From the NCBI GenBank assembly GCA_916613615.1, contig OU744736.1:5544330-5608329 (forward strand): a DNA stretch of 64,000 nt. Direction: 5' to 3'. The notes under the pieces are model-generated. The model was given only the letters and a program-made list of their open reading frames with translations. It ran no database searches and was not told the DNA's origin. The first letter of the stretch is position 1. Every line of letters begins with the position of its first letter. The DNA comes from Steromphala cineraria (taxonomy: Eukaryota; Mollusca; Gastropoda; Trochida; Trochidae). Made by a program: the position numbers and the translations under genes. This document shows, piece by piece, positions 12,113 to 24,345 of this stretch.

Positions 12113-14224
12113 ATATTATAAAACTATTTATTTTTTTCGGGATTTAAACAACACTGGAAACACTCTCTCATCTGTATTACTTAAGACCAAACAAAAGTAC
12201 TGCCTGCATTTCCTTTTACTAGCATTCAAGTTCAAATAAGCTGAGCATGATTTTAAATAAATGATTGTCAGACCATATATCCATCACAGCACAGCACAAT
12301 AAACCAGACTTCAATGATATCAAACGGGAACTTGCCAAATACTATGAACTAACAAAATATGCAGCAACAATATCTTCTGATGTTAATAACTTCAACAAGT
12401 TTTGGTCAAGCTGTCATTTGTTGTTCAGATAAACTCATAATAATCCTTTGAGGTATGCGCAACTCTGTAAAATGCAACAAAAATAAAAATCATAAAAATA
12501 TATATATATATATATAATTATTATATCTATCATCTTTAAAACCATGTTTATCTATTCGGTATGTTAGATAAGAATTTTCTGTGTGACTTCTTAAAGCTGA
12601 TTATTTATTGATAAGATAGCCATAGATCCAATTGCGAAATGTCTCTAAATAAAAATTACAGAAACTTGGATCTGAAGTTCTAAATTTGAAGGGAGTGAGA
12701 GTGAGAACACTTAAATATGAGCTATTCTCTGAAATTATAACGAACCGACGAACAAAGAGAAAGCGAACAGGATGACAAGTTTATCCTATTGTTCATGTAT
12801 GTTGAGAGTAGGACAATGCATATTCAAATTAAATCTAGCTTGGAATCTTCAACAAGTCCTTTCTGTTGTTACACAGTTTCCTTTAGCTTTAATAGTTACA
12901 AGTGAACTTTGTGTGCTTAGAGGGTAATATATTTGCATATTGTGTTTAATCTTAAATATTCAATAAACATATCAATTTCCTAGAAATCTTTGTATTAGTG
13001 CAAGACAGTAACCCTATAAGACTTTTATGAATAATACGATTACAATGAATGAGAAATAAGAGATAGCGGATTGAGTTTCTAATTAAAAGATTAAGAAATG
13101 AAAATATTTGATATATTGACATTAAAGCTCAAGCTGTTTTCTAATATATCATCGTTATGTCTTAAATATGACAATTTCATGACGCTTATTAATTGCTACA
13201 TGATCTCGTTTTTCTCACATTTGCTCACTGTTGCATTATGATGTGTGCTTTGGTAATTCTCTGGCCCATTAACGAATGACAGGTTTGTAACGACATAGCT
13301 CTGATAGAACGAATTTGCAGACGTTAAAATTGACATGCAGTAAAGACACACAACGTTTTTGATATTTAACGATCTTTCTATCACTTAATAGTGAAAATCC
13401 GGCATAAGTGTTTATGGTTTTGCATTAAGGTTGTACCTTGGCAATAACGGGAATGTCATCTAAAACTGATCTATTTTTATTCAGGTGCAATTGCCTAGGA
13501 TGTTGATCTGACTTTGACACTTTTACCCGTATAACTTTAAACAATAAAGCTGGAGAGAACACACAAGGCGATTCAAACTTAATCAAACAGGCAATCGCGG
13601 AAGCAATTTTAATATACCATTATTAACATGTCATATCACACTCCATAAAAGTTTACATCTATAAAATTCAAATCTTGAAATGAAACCTAGACGTCATCAA
13701 GAACAGGTAGGTGAGTCGGCATGTCAGGCCATTACATTGATTGATGTGAGATCTGTTCACCATACGTGCTGAGTTCATGTTTACATCATGATCAGCACAT
13801 ATGCCGCTTGGAATAAAGGAAAAGAAGCATCTCTTTTAAAAGCAACATGATTAATGCCTGACGAACTTCGGAGTTATTCCCATTGCCTAGTCATATTGAT
13901 ATATTGCTGGATTTTCATTATTGCTAATTATTACAAAATTAATAAGAAATAAATACTTTTGCATGATTTCGTTTCATTCATTTACTTCTTTGAATATATT
14001 TTAGGAAAACTGTTTATTTGTATCCCAATCGAGTGTTTTAGAGTTGAATACAACTTCATATAATATGAGATATGTGACATCAATATAAAACTACACATAA
14101 AGGCGACGTCAAGTTCCCCTTCTTGTCTTCTGGAAATTAACATTTTCTGTGAACTGTTGAAGAATTTCCGTTTTGGAATTGATTACCGGTATCTGAAATT
14201 ACTTAAGCTACATATTACTTTTAC
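12113..14224. repeat. Paralogous blocks, AT microsatellite; no gene
   Basis: 12,600-13,440 is another copy of the sequence at 5,040-5,640 and 27,290-27,830 (for example TAGAGGGTAATA near 12,918). The 12,616 region also shares CATAGATCCAATTGCGAAAT with 7,727 and 31,987. A TA run lies at 12,499-12,517. Between 13,450 and 14,224 I see no repeat partner and no gene. Confidence 0.5.
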
Positions 14225-14460
14225 AATTTGGGAACCTTTGGCCATTTCAAAGCGTCATAGGGGCAAGGGCTTAAACCTTTTTCAGCTTTTTCTACATAAG
14301 CACAAGGCCTAGAAGCCTGAAATGTGTAAAGACTTCTTGGGTATTAGGGATTTTAAATTTTTACATTTGGTGACCCTAGCTCCTACTAGGGGGTAACCGT
14401 ATTGATCACACCCTTAATCTAAATCAAATATGAAGCCTGATGAGCTGCATAGCCAATAAC
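14225..14460 (+). mobile_element. AGCTCATC-family element, 3' fragment
   Basis: One degraded tandem unit (CACAAGGCCTAGAAGCCTG, GGTGACCCTAGCTCC) is followed by GCCTGATGAGCTGCATAGCC, the 3' end seen in the full copy at 45,828-45,855. The 5' end with the CCGT microsatellite is missing. A smaller scrap of the same 3' end is at about 27,851-27,886. Confidence 0.6.
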
Positions 14461-16002
14461 TATTTGAAAAATATTCTCGCTATTTAGAAATAATCTTGGA
14501 AATGTCTTTTATCGATTGCTAAATGTGTATAATGTTTTTGGTATCTAGAGATGCTATTTAGGGAAATAACTGCCAACTCAAAAGTGACCAAATAATGCAA
14601 AATGCAGAAAGTAAAGAAAGCAGAGGCAATAGCCGAAATTAAGATTCAGCTTCATTGAATCCAAATAACTTTTGAATAATTCTAGTAGCATAGGCTATTC
14701 TTACTATGAATATCCGTTCAAATAGTAAACAAGTTCATGATGTTTATTACACCTCTTTGACAAAAACAGCTCTGTAACCACATATCGACAACTAAAGAAA
14801 GTGACAAGCCCCAGACAACTTTATCAAAATGTATATCATTTTCTTATTGGATAGATAAATTAATTCATAAAGTGGTTATCATACGTGAATGCAAAGGTAA
14901 CAATACAAATTCCTTTGCCTCTAACAAGGAGGTCATGGATGGATTATTTATGAACCATAGCAAGCTTCTTGTAGTAGTGATATGGCGATTCCTAAGTGAT
15001 AATGAGCAAGATCATATTTTCCTTGTTTTTATTTCCTTATAAATAATTGTAGAAAATGATATTAAGAGTTAGAGTACTAGTTTAAAATTAATATGAAGTT
15101 TAGATTAAACCAATCAAGCATCTTGTAAAGGTTTCACAAACTAATGCACAAGCACATAACATCATTGAAACTAAAGGAATACATTCACTTTGATAAATTA
15201 CACCTAAATCGGGGCTGCTAATAAATACCTTGATATAATATGGTATATAGTGTCACACCAATGAAGATACTACACAACATTGTCATAAAAAGAGCTTTTT
15301 CACAGCATTGGATAGATAGTTCCTGTTTACATGTTGATGCAAGTAGAAACAACACTTAATGGGATTACGCCTTAGTTAAGTAACATTGGCATAGTAGTCA
15401 TTTACTTGTTTTAATAAAGTGATTTCCTGGTTTCTTTATCGAACAGAAATTATTTCTTGAATTAATTAAATTAATTTTTCAAACATTGAAATGGAAATAT
15501 TGAAGTCATTAACGTAACATTCTGTTGTCGGTAGACTGAGTCTAACAACTCCTACAACAAAGTAAACATCTATCAATCCTAATATAGCTAATGCACCAAG
15601 CATGACTTTATATTTATGTTATTAAAGGTAATGTGACTGAGTTTCGCGACTAAACTGTTCACTCTACACAGAATACTTGCAACTGATGATACAGTTAGTG
15701 AATTTGTTTTACTTTTACATTGCAAAATTGTCTTCACGACCAGAAAAGAAGGTTGGACATTAGAGACATCTCTTAAAAACGCTTAAAACTGGATGCGATT
15801 GTGCACTCGGTCAGCCTCTTCAGCTGTATGTCATTTTTATTCTTTCAATTTATCCAGTTGTCCCAAACTTAAATCATATTCTCTTTTGGCAGAACCAATA
15901 TTGTGATCCTGTCTTTGGTTGAAGTTTAAAATGCAGTGATGACAATTGTCTTTTCAAAGGCCTTTTAAAGTTTATAAAATCACCTTCATAGTAATGCATT
16001 AT
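14461..16002. repeat. Paralogous block matching 27.9-30.3 kb
   Basis: The match runs from about 14,470 to 15,998, where it stops at the LINE. It includes a 90-bp stretch at 14,911-15,001 that is over 90 percent identical to 28,516-28,606. This block is the empty site for the insertions at 28,734-29,060 (near 15,085) and 29,398-29,824 (between 15,470 and 15,471). Confidence 0.7.
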
Positions 16003-16060
16003 TTTACATCTGCGCATGCGTGAGCTAGTGAACGGACGTGTCAATAACCGGCTCTGAAAA

Positions 16061-16953
16061 ATGGGCATTTCTTTAGCCCAATACAGAGTAAAGATAGGTA
16101 CTTTTAGCCAACCAAAGAAGACAAAATGTCAGGTTATGCATGGAATAAAACTTGAAAGGTGTACTTTGTCAATCGGACTGCGTTTGGTGTGTCTAATGAG
16201 TGCTCTACTCGTAACATGTGGCGATGTCGAGGCAAACCCGGGACCTACTACACGACAACAAACACTGGCTGTGGACGAGTCGGGTGCACTGGGTATAAAC
16301 GTGAGTGAAAAGGAGAACACTGATATATTGTCAATTCTGCTTGAAATGAAAGGCGATATAAAATTTATGAACCGAAACTTTGAAAGTCTTAACGACAAAG
16401 TAGACAAGATGGCGTCCGATTTTAGCAGCCGACTTCATCAACTGCAAACGGAAAATAAAGAACTAAAGTCAAAGCTGTCAGAAATGGAAGATAAGATCAC
16501 CGACTTTGAGTCTAGAAATAGAAGAGAAAATTTGATTTTCCATGGACTCTCTGGTGGTAAAGGTCAAACATGGGAACAATCGGAGAGGAAAGTGCGCGAC
16601 TTTCTATCGGAAAACCTGAAAATGGATAATGCCGCTGATATGGTGATAATAAGAGCTCATCGTTTAAATCCACGAAAACCAGGTTCTCCAATTATCTCTA
16701 AATTCCTCACATCTAAAGACAAAAGCGACATCTTCAAAGCAGCCCGCGCCGACAGGACGGAGGGATCACAACAACAAACCCGTGTGACGGAGGACTTCCC
16801 ACTGAAAATACGCGAGGACAGGCGAGCCCTCTCACCTTGGTTTGTAAAGGCAAGGAATGTAGGAAATTAAATAACCCGAAAATGATGCAAAATAAACTGA
16901 TTGTGAATGGACAGGTGTTTATGTATGACAGAGACTCCAAAAACATTGTGTGA
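16061..16953 (+). pseudogene. LINE ORF1 (L1-like RNA-binding protein) with N-terminal 2A, frameshifted
   Basis: The main frame starts at ATG 16,061 and stops at 16,868-16,870 (269 codons). Residues 36-50 are hydrophobic and lead into VTCGDVEANPGP (51-62), the 2A-like translational recoding motif. Residues about 88-150 are a charged heptad-type coiled coil (NDKVDKMASDF through LSEMEDKITDFES). Residues 152-228 (RRENLIFHGL, VIIRAHR, PIISKFL, FKAARAD) match the RRM of L1 ORF1p (Transposase_22), and VTEDFPLKIREDRRALSPWF starts the C-terminal domain. A frameshift near 16,855-16,870 cuts that domain: the sequence continues in another frame (MMQNKLIVNGQVFMYDRD) to a TGA at 16,951-16,953. In L1 this protein coats the RNA as trimers and acts as a chaperone. 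ORF2 follows within about 130 bases. Confidence 0.85.
16223..16246 (+). other. 2A-like ribosome-skipping motif DVEANPGP
   Basis: Codons 55-62 of ORF1 encode DVEANPGP, exactly the DxExNPGP signature; skipping would separate G61 and P62. The residues before it (SALLVTCG) also fit functional 2A peptides. 2A motifs at the N terminus of ORF1 are known from APE-type non-LTR elements of trypanosomes and several invertebrates, so the position is as expected. Skipping would release a 61-residue leader from the RNA-binding protein. Confidence 0.9.
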
Positions 16954-17082
16954 TCACACGAAAAGTTGTCTCATTCAAACAATAACACAACCACGTGGGC
17001 TGGTTTGTTTGGACCCGGAAATGACACCAACAAGCAAGGTGAAGGTCGAACACCCGGGAATAGTAAACAAACTGATGAATGA

Positions 17083-20000
17083 TGCGCTGGTCATGGCCCA
17101 ACTTTCAACATTCTAACGTGGAATATCGGCGGTCTCCATTAATACGACAATGAATTTTCTCAGGTGAAACATATAAGTTCTAATTTTGACATAGTTTGTT
17201 TCTGTGAATCATTTGTGAGAGATCAAAACGAATTCTCAACATTTTTGTCCGGTTTTCGATCAGCAAATTGTGTAAGAGACAAAATGAAGAAACTCGGTCG
17301 CCACAGTTGGGGTGTGACTGTTTTGATTAAAGATAAATGGTTAAGTGGCAATTTTATCTCTAGACTCTATGATAGCATCCAGAATACTGTAGTACTGCTA
17401 TTCTCAACAAAGCGTTTTGTTTGAGAAAGGGACACTATACTGATATTTACTTATGTATCACCAGAGGGCTCCCCATTGTATGACAATAGTGAGAGTGATG
17501 GAATTGAAATCCTTGAACATTACTTGAATACAATAGTAGCTGATCATCCAGAAAAACATATATTTCTTGCAGGTGACCTTAATGCTAGAGTTAAAAACAT
17601 TCTTGATTTCATCCCTAATGATAACATTGACTTTATTGATAAAAATGTTGATGACTACCCGTCGGACAATTTTGAAATGCCCAGATCTAGTATTGATAAT
17701 TCATGCCATAACAATTATGGGAAAAAACTGATTGAATTATGCTGCACATTTGGAATTCATATAATGAATGGTAGACTTTTCAAGGATATGGCTGGCCAGT
17801 TTACTTGTGTAACACATAACGGTGCTAGTTTGGTTGACTATATGCTGGCATCCTCATCTTTATTTCCCAATATTGTGGATTTCGGTGTTGGAACATGTGA
17901 TGTGTCTGATCATTTCCCGATTCACTGCTCTCTAAATATCCAACTTCCAAACACTAATTGTGAGCAAGCCCTTCCTGTGTCACTAAATAATGAAAATATT
18001 AATGAATTTGCAAATACATCTGCTTCAAAATGGACCAAATATGTGTGGAATGGAGATACAGAACACTGTGCTAAATTTTTATCAAAATTCAAAGAATTAT
18101 ATGAAAACTCTAGTCTCAATTTATTTGAATATATAGCCACCAACATTGAAGATTCACTACACGTTTTCACAGAACTGTACCACCAAGCTGCCGATCATTG
18201 TAAGAAGATATATCCAACATACCACAATATTAGCAACACATTTCAGCCCCCATGGTGGGACCAAGAACTTGGAACAATTAAAACATAAGAAATATAAGGC
18301 ATTGAGAGAACATAGAGACAATGGCATGGACATTTCAATCTATAAAAAACCTGCGTTAAACATTTAAAAAAACCTTTTTTAGCAAAAAAAGAACCTATTT
18401 TGATAAACAAAAGCAAAACCTTATTGCAGCAAGAGACAATCCAAAGGAGTTCTGGAAAACATTAAAACAATCCGGTTCAACCCCCAAAATGTGACACTGT
18501 GAAAGATATTAACTGTGGAGACTGGTTTGCACACTTCTCTAACCTTTTAACTGCAAACTCTGATCAGTATGTCTGTGATACAGATTCAGAAATTCCTGAG
18601 GATGATGAACTAAAAACACTTAATGGTGATATATCTGAAAATGAATTTTTATTCCACATTGATAAACTGGCTAAATTCAAATCTCCTGGACCTGATGGTA
18701 TTGCAATTGACTTTATTAAAGCTTCAAAAACTCATATTAGCAATTATTTAACAGTGTTATTTAACAAGATTTTTCATGATGGTAAATTTCCTATGTCATG
18801 GGGAAAAAGCATTATTTGCCCATTTTACAAATCCGGTGTTAAAAGTAATCCCAATAACTATAGAGGCATTTCTCTTATTGATTATGTATGTAAAATATTT
18901 ACTTCCATCCTAAACAGCAGGTTAAAGGTTTGGTGTGAGGAGAAAAATATTATTCATGAAGCTCAGGCAGGATTCAGGGCTAATTACTCCAATACTGATA
19001 ATATTTTCTGTCTTCAAGCTATGGTACAGAAATATGCATGTAAGAGGAAAGGAAGGTTTTATTGTTTATTTATAGATTTCTCCAAGGCCTTCGATACAGT
19101 TAATCATGAAGTTCTTTTGTTAAGTTTAAAAAAGGTTGGTGTTGGTGGCAAATTTTATAATATTCTCTCATCAATGTATGGTAAGTTATCAGCTTGTGTT
19201 AGAACATCCGATGGTAACTCCAGTTATTTTGATTGCACTATAGGTACTAGGCAGGGTTGTGTCCTTAGTCCCCAGTTGTTTATTGTCTTTATTAATGAGT
19301 TAATGCAAAGTATGGAACAGTTCGGTGGTCGTGGTATTTTTATTTCTCCTGATGTCGATAATTTATATGCTCTCATGTTTGCGGATGATGTGTCTTCAGT
19401 TGCAGATAGTGCTATTCAGCTGCAGAAGAAAATTTGTGGTCTTGAAATTTTTTGTCACCTTACTGGTGTGAAAGTAAACATGGATAAGACTAAAGTTATT
19501 GTTTTCAGGAATAGTGGTCCAATTAGACAATATGAAAAGTGGTTTCTTAATGGATAAAGGTTAGAGGTTGTATCATATTATAGGTATTTGGGGATAGTGT
19601 TCACTCCTAGGCTAGTCTGGACTAAAGCTCAAACTACTTTAGCTTCTCAAGCAAATAAGACCCTTATGGCAATACATAGGTATCAACAAAGAGTAGGCTA
19701 TTTATCATGTGTGGATCTTTTCAGAATAGTTGATGCTATGGTTAAACCTATTCTCTGTTATGGTTCAGAAATTTTTGGTGTCACTTATTGTAAAATCATT
19801 GAACAGATTCAGATAAAAATGTGTAAGTCTTTCTTAAAGGTAGGCAAAAATACTTGTAACAGTATGGTTCTTGGTGAGTGTGGCAGATTCCCTCTCCAAC
19901 TAACTTATATGACAAGGGCAATTAAATTTTGGTGTAGACTTTTAACTCTTCCAAGCCATAGATTATCTCATCAGTTTTATTTAATGCTAAAATCATTGGA

Positions 20001-20682
20001 TGAATCTGGTCGCATTAAATGGGCTTCTCATATTAAGAATGTTTTATTTAAGTTTGGGTTAGGTTTTGTTTGGATCTCGCAGGATATAGGAGATATTAAT
20101 GGATTTATTTCTGTATTCAAACAAAGGTTGTCTGATAATCTCGCACAAATGTGGCATTCTTCCCTCCAAGATTCAACCACATGTTCTAATTATATGCTAT
20201 TCAAATCCCTCCTTCATGCTGAGACATATCTTATATTAGATATCCCTCACTACTTAAGAAATTGTTTATCAAATTTTAGGTGTGGTAGATTTAAACTTGC
20301 CCTAAAGACTGGTAGATATAACAATATCTCATATGATTTAAGACTTTGCCCTATTTGTAAAAAATATAATCTTAATTTAATTGAAGATGAAATACATGTT
20401 CTACTTTACTGTAAAGCTTATACAGATATAAGGAATATATTTCTTGATAGATATTTTAAAAAAAACATTGCCTTGCGGCTTGGGCAACATTTCTACAAAG
20501 ATGGTACATCAGACCGTATTACCCTCGTGGGAAGCAAACAACTTATAATATATGCTGATATTCCCATTTCTCAAAATAATCCAACATTCATAATTCAAAA
20601 CTTCAATTCCAAACATTCTGGCAAAACCTTAAATCAGCTATTCAGCTATTTTCCTGCTTCGATGTATTGTATGATAATATGA
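17083..20682 (+). pseudogene. LINE ORF2 (APE endonuclease, reverse transcriptase), multiply broken
   Basis: The predominant frame (that of 17,104) opens with FNILTWNIGGL, the start of an APE endonuclease, followed by FCESFV, SWGVTVLIKDKW, FLAGDLNARV (17,567-17,592), SLVDYMLAS and SDHFPIHCSL (about 17,908). The reverse transcriptase spans about 18,640-19,510: KSPGPDGIAIDFIKAS, PNNYRGISL, QAGFRANYS, FIDFSKAFDTVNH, GTRQGCVLSP and FADD at 19,378-19,389. The C terminus has CPICKK...HVLLYC (CX2CX12HX4C). Lesions: in-frame stops at 17,140, 17,422 and 19,555; at least three frameshifts between 18,270 and 18,490 in the linker before the RT. A hairpin-element arm sits in frame at 20,471-20,552. The catalytic motifs survive, so decay is moderate. 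Confidence 0.9.
20471..20552. repeat. Single hairpin arm of the 37-kb CGAG element inside LINE ORF2
   Basis: From CCTTGCGG through CTTATA this is a near-identical copy of 37,100-37,175, i.e. the tip and right arm of the hairpin at 37 kb, without the left arm. Nodes CTTG (20,479-20,482, where the 37-kb copy has CTAA) and CTCG (20,524-20,527) are both present. It keeps the ORF2 frame open (residues ALRLGQHFYKDG and onward), and the residues on either side look like a continuous LINE C terminus. Confidence 0.75.
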
Positions 20683-20960
20683 ATACTTCAATGAAATACA
20701 TGTACATATGCCTTTCACATTCATTATCAGTTGCTTTTATCCAACAATAATACTTTTCCTTTACTCTGTGGATATTATGGTGACATTTCTTTTGTTCTTA
20801 TGTGGTGATATATATTTAGGCCTATAATTCTTTCCCCATAGAAGTTGCCCTGTTTCCCCCAAATTACTGACTTTATCATTGATATATATATATAGATTAT
20901 GTTGGCACTTGACAAATATCACCCCAGGAAACCATGTTGTGCAAGACACATTGTATAAGT

Positions 20961-23900
20961 TTCATGATAAAAATTTAGCTTTGTGTCCTTAGATTATTGC
21001 AAGGTTACTTAAACATCTATGATATTTCAATTAGCCAAAACGTCTCTGTAATAGAGGAAAACATTTTAACAAAGACTTTGTTTCTAAATAATTACGATAA
21101 AATGATGACAAACAAAACGGTCACGAATCGAGTTTCCTATAACATTTATCCAAAAAGTCTTTTATCTTTTGCCATAAATGGTTCAACTATCTTTATATAA
21201 ATCATAGTAATGTACATCAATCTAATATTGTCTATTTCAAGACGATAATTTCGATCAGAATATCATTGAAATCACTGCTTAATCAAATTTATATCAGATC
21301 CTGTTTGAACTGTTTACAATTATTGATATTTAACACGCAAATGCCCTTTTTGGTTACAATATTAAGGGACAAGACGGTTATTTTAAGCATTTTTATGACT
21401 TTTGGAAGGGCATATTCTGAGGTACAGAATCATCAGTTTATGTAGGCTTTATCCTTATGAACAAACGTTTGGCATTTAAACAATGACGTCAATAACATTA
21501 CTTATAAATCTGTTTAAAGTTTCAGATATAAAAAACTCTTACCATTTGAACTTCATTTAGCATGAAATGGATTTAAATAATATTTACATGAAACATGAAA
21601 TGCAACCTTTGCCCTTCGTGAATGAGTGACCTTTTGTGCAAAGAGATGCCTCACAACAGTGGTTTTAAGACACTGAAAAAAAAAACGAAGTTTGTTCACA
21701 TAGTTCAACTATTCACTGTTCAACATTCCTTTTATAAGTTTCTAACCAAATTTTACTTTTTTGGAATACATTTATAATTATGTAAAGGTGTTAAGTTTCT
21801 TGACCAAAAAGTTCTAAGTTGAAGCATTCTTAAACCGATAAAACACCATTTGATACATCGTGCAAGTACTGCAATTCACATGTATCTCGATATGAAACAG
21901 AAACTGATGAAATAACAATTACATAAATTGATTGAACATAGGTTACCTTGTTATGTCATCTGATAGCTATGTTTCCGCTTGGAGCTCTTATTCAGAGCAG
22001 CAGGGTACATGACAATTGTCCATAGTGAGGGATGGGGACCAATATAATATAATAGTTCGATAATTTGTCAATCAAAACTGAGTATTGTAATGAAAGCAAC
22101 GTAAATTGCTTTTCACAGCATCAGAAAGAAATCATTACTCTTGAACCCAAAAAGTGATATGAAATTTTCCCTAGTGAGGAATAAAGATAAAAAGATATAA
22201 TCTATTAGTAATCTGTCAATCAAAATTGAGTATATTGAACTGAAACAAAGGTAAATTGCTTTTTACAGCATCAGAAAGATTTCATTACTCATGAACTAAA
22301 AAAGTCAAAGACAAACACATATTTCATCATGTCAATATCTTCCCTGTGGAATTAACTTTACTCCAAGGAAAATCAATGAAGCGTTATAGAGAGGCGTAGA
22401 AAATGGAAAGCATTGGGATGATAAATAACCCTTAAGATAAAAGCGTCCAAGTTTTACCTTTTTAACAGTTGTCTATCATCAAGAATAACAGCAAGAAATA
22501 ACAATGTTGTTAAACATAATATCATAAATATTATCATATTCTTATCATTTTCATTGACTTTAATAAATATCACTGAAAACTGCGTTCATCTTGTCTTTGA
22601 TATATGGAAATGGTTAATTATTTTACTCATTTAGTTCAATCTTTTGACCTTACAGTGAGTCTTGATTAAGAAGTAGTCTGATGGTATGGTTGTTTCAAGT
22701 CTTCAATGGACCCAGCCCTATTTTAACTGAGATATGTACTTTGACACATAAGTTGCATAAACAGTAACGTAGGTTTCATTGATGTCGAAGTTCCGTTCCA
22801 GCAGTGCTGTCATTATAATCTGAATTAAGAGATCTTTAAGGAAGAAGGGTTGACAAATATTTACCAAGTCGTTTGAAAATGAAAAGAAACGACCAAAGGT
22901 CAGCTACACCCTGATTTTTTTTATTATTGGTTTGCTACATTTGTACAAAAGCAGATATGGCCAGGTATATAATATCTTGTTATTAAAAATAATTCATATA
23001 TGTCGTTAACGTAAACATACTAAGTTGACAACTTCATAGCTTGCCATAACCCTTTGGAATACTGACATTGTCCAGTAACAGTAGTAATATGAAATCAAAT
23101 ATTACAACTGCTTTTCTGTCAAGTACCAATAAATAAGTTTTCATTCATAATACTTGACCTTGTATTGCTACTGAAATCATGGAGCAAATATTTCAAAGTC
23201 ATCTAAAACTCATGTCATTTATGAAAGCACTTGACGATTTCCGAATGTAAGATGGACTTAAATAACGCAATTGTATGACAATACATGCAGTTACAACCAC
23301 TTTATTTAACCCCTCACTCAGTCTTAAAATAAAAGACCACAGAACACAAATATATTTCACTACTTCACACATGTAATTTTACATTTACATGTATGTTGTA
23401 TTTCATAACATAGGCAACATGACACATACATGCATATCCCATAAAATACACATATCTACGGTGTTCACTTGATATCACGTCGAGAGTATGTTAACAACAA
23501 ATGTATATGCATGCCAGACTCAGATTAAAATAATTGCTGTAATTCGCGATTATATTTTACTTAGAACAAGACCAGTCGTTCAAAAACGTGTGAGGTTGCT
23601 TGTGTCTCAATGCAGCTGTGTGAATAGCCTTAATGGACGTACTTAAGTTGTAGAAAACTAGCAGTTGTCATAACGTGGTCGCACTCGATGACACTTATTT
23701 GCAAGTTGATGGTATGTCGATCCTAGAAATGTCTCAGCAAGGTCCTAACCACTTGAATGAAAATTTATCAATTTTATCGTAAATATGTATATGGCAGTGT
23801 TGAAAAATTTAGTCTCAAGTTTCTGTTCCCTTTAAAGGCACACGAGGTCATTTGTGGTCGCTGTGAAATCTTACAACTAGCAAAGTGTTGAAAATTGGCC

Positions 23901-24186
23901 ACTTACAAGTAAAAGTATTGGTAGCATAAAGTCGAAGTTAAGTAAAAAGCGTAATTCTAGATCCAGGGTAGATTAGGGTTAGACTAGATATGAATAGATA
24001 TTCTGGTTGTTTGTGATCTGCTTACAATACATGAAAGTATATGAAAATCACATTCCCTAATCATTTGTTTCACGTATGCTAGTTGTATTAAGGGATCGTT
24101 TAAAAGTAATATTGTCAAGTTATATTTTTATTTTTTAAAATCATCATGATACATGTACATGTAGCTAATACGCTGATAGGACTACA
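20961..24186. repeat. Paralogous block matching 6.8-7.1 kb and 1-1.26 kb; no gene
   Basis: 21,121-21,440 matches 6,810-7,140, and from about 22,030 the sequence follows the left edge of the window (22,190 onward equals position 1 onward). A second partial copy of the TAATCTGTCAATCAAAA start precedes it at 22,050. The region 21,440-22,030 has no partner that I can see. No gene recognised. Confidence 0.6.
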
Positions 24187-24345
24187 TAGAGATTATTAAC
24201 CGAGTGTGTTTCCGTATCATTAATATCATATAATAGGAATAAAATTTGTATTATGCGAGCCTTTGGCGAGCATAATACATATACTTTTATTCCTATTATA
24301 TGATATTAATGATACGGAAACACACGAGGTTAATAATTTCTTTAT
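24187..24345. repeat. Nested palindrome with two CGAG node pairs
   Basis: Arms of about 65 bases pair almost perfectly (TGTGTTTCCGTATCATTAAT and its inverse). The exceptions are CGAG at 24,201, 24,256, 24,267 and 24,325, all in the same orientation and symmetric about 24,264. The tip between the inner pair is CCTTTGG. In a folded strand each CGAG faces CGAG, giving tandem G.A mismatches between C-G pairs. Confidence 0.9.

Larger units (their letters stand above)
16003..20960 (+). mobile_element. APE-type non-LTR retrotransposon (LINE), decayed
   Basis: The element has a short GC-richer 5' leader (from about 16,003, where the paralogous match ends), a broken ORF1 with a 2A-like motif, a broken ORF2 with endonuclease, reverse transcriptase and a C-terminal zinc-knuckle-like segment, and a 3' tail of about 280 bases. 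The 3' limit is uncertain: I see no poly-A or microsatellite tail and no clear target duplication. ORF1 resembles L1-type ORF1 proteins, so an L1/Tx1-like or related APE lineage is likely, but I cannot fix the clade. All three in-frame stops and several frameshifts show it is inactive. Confidence 0.9.

Noticed and set aside
12499..12517. TA run as a regulatory or origin site
   Set aside because: Simple dinucleotide microsatellite, common in AT-rich animal DNA.
16223..16246. 2A motif as evidence of an integrated RNA virus
   Set aside because: It lies at the start of an ORF1 with L1-type coiled coil and RRM, followed by APE endonuclease and LINE reverse transcriptase; 2A motifs are known in such retroelements.
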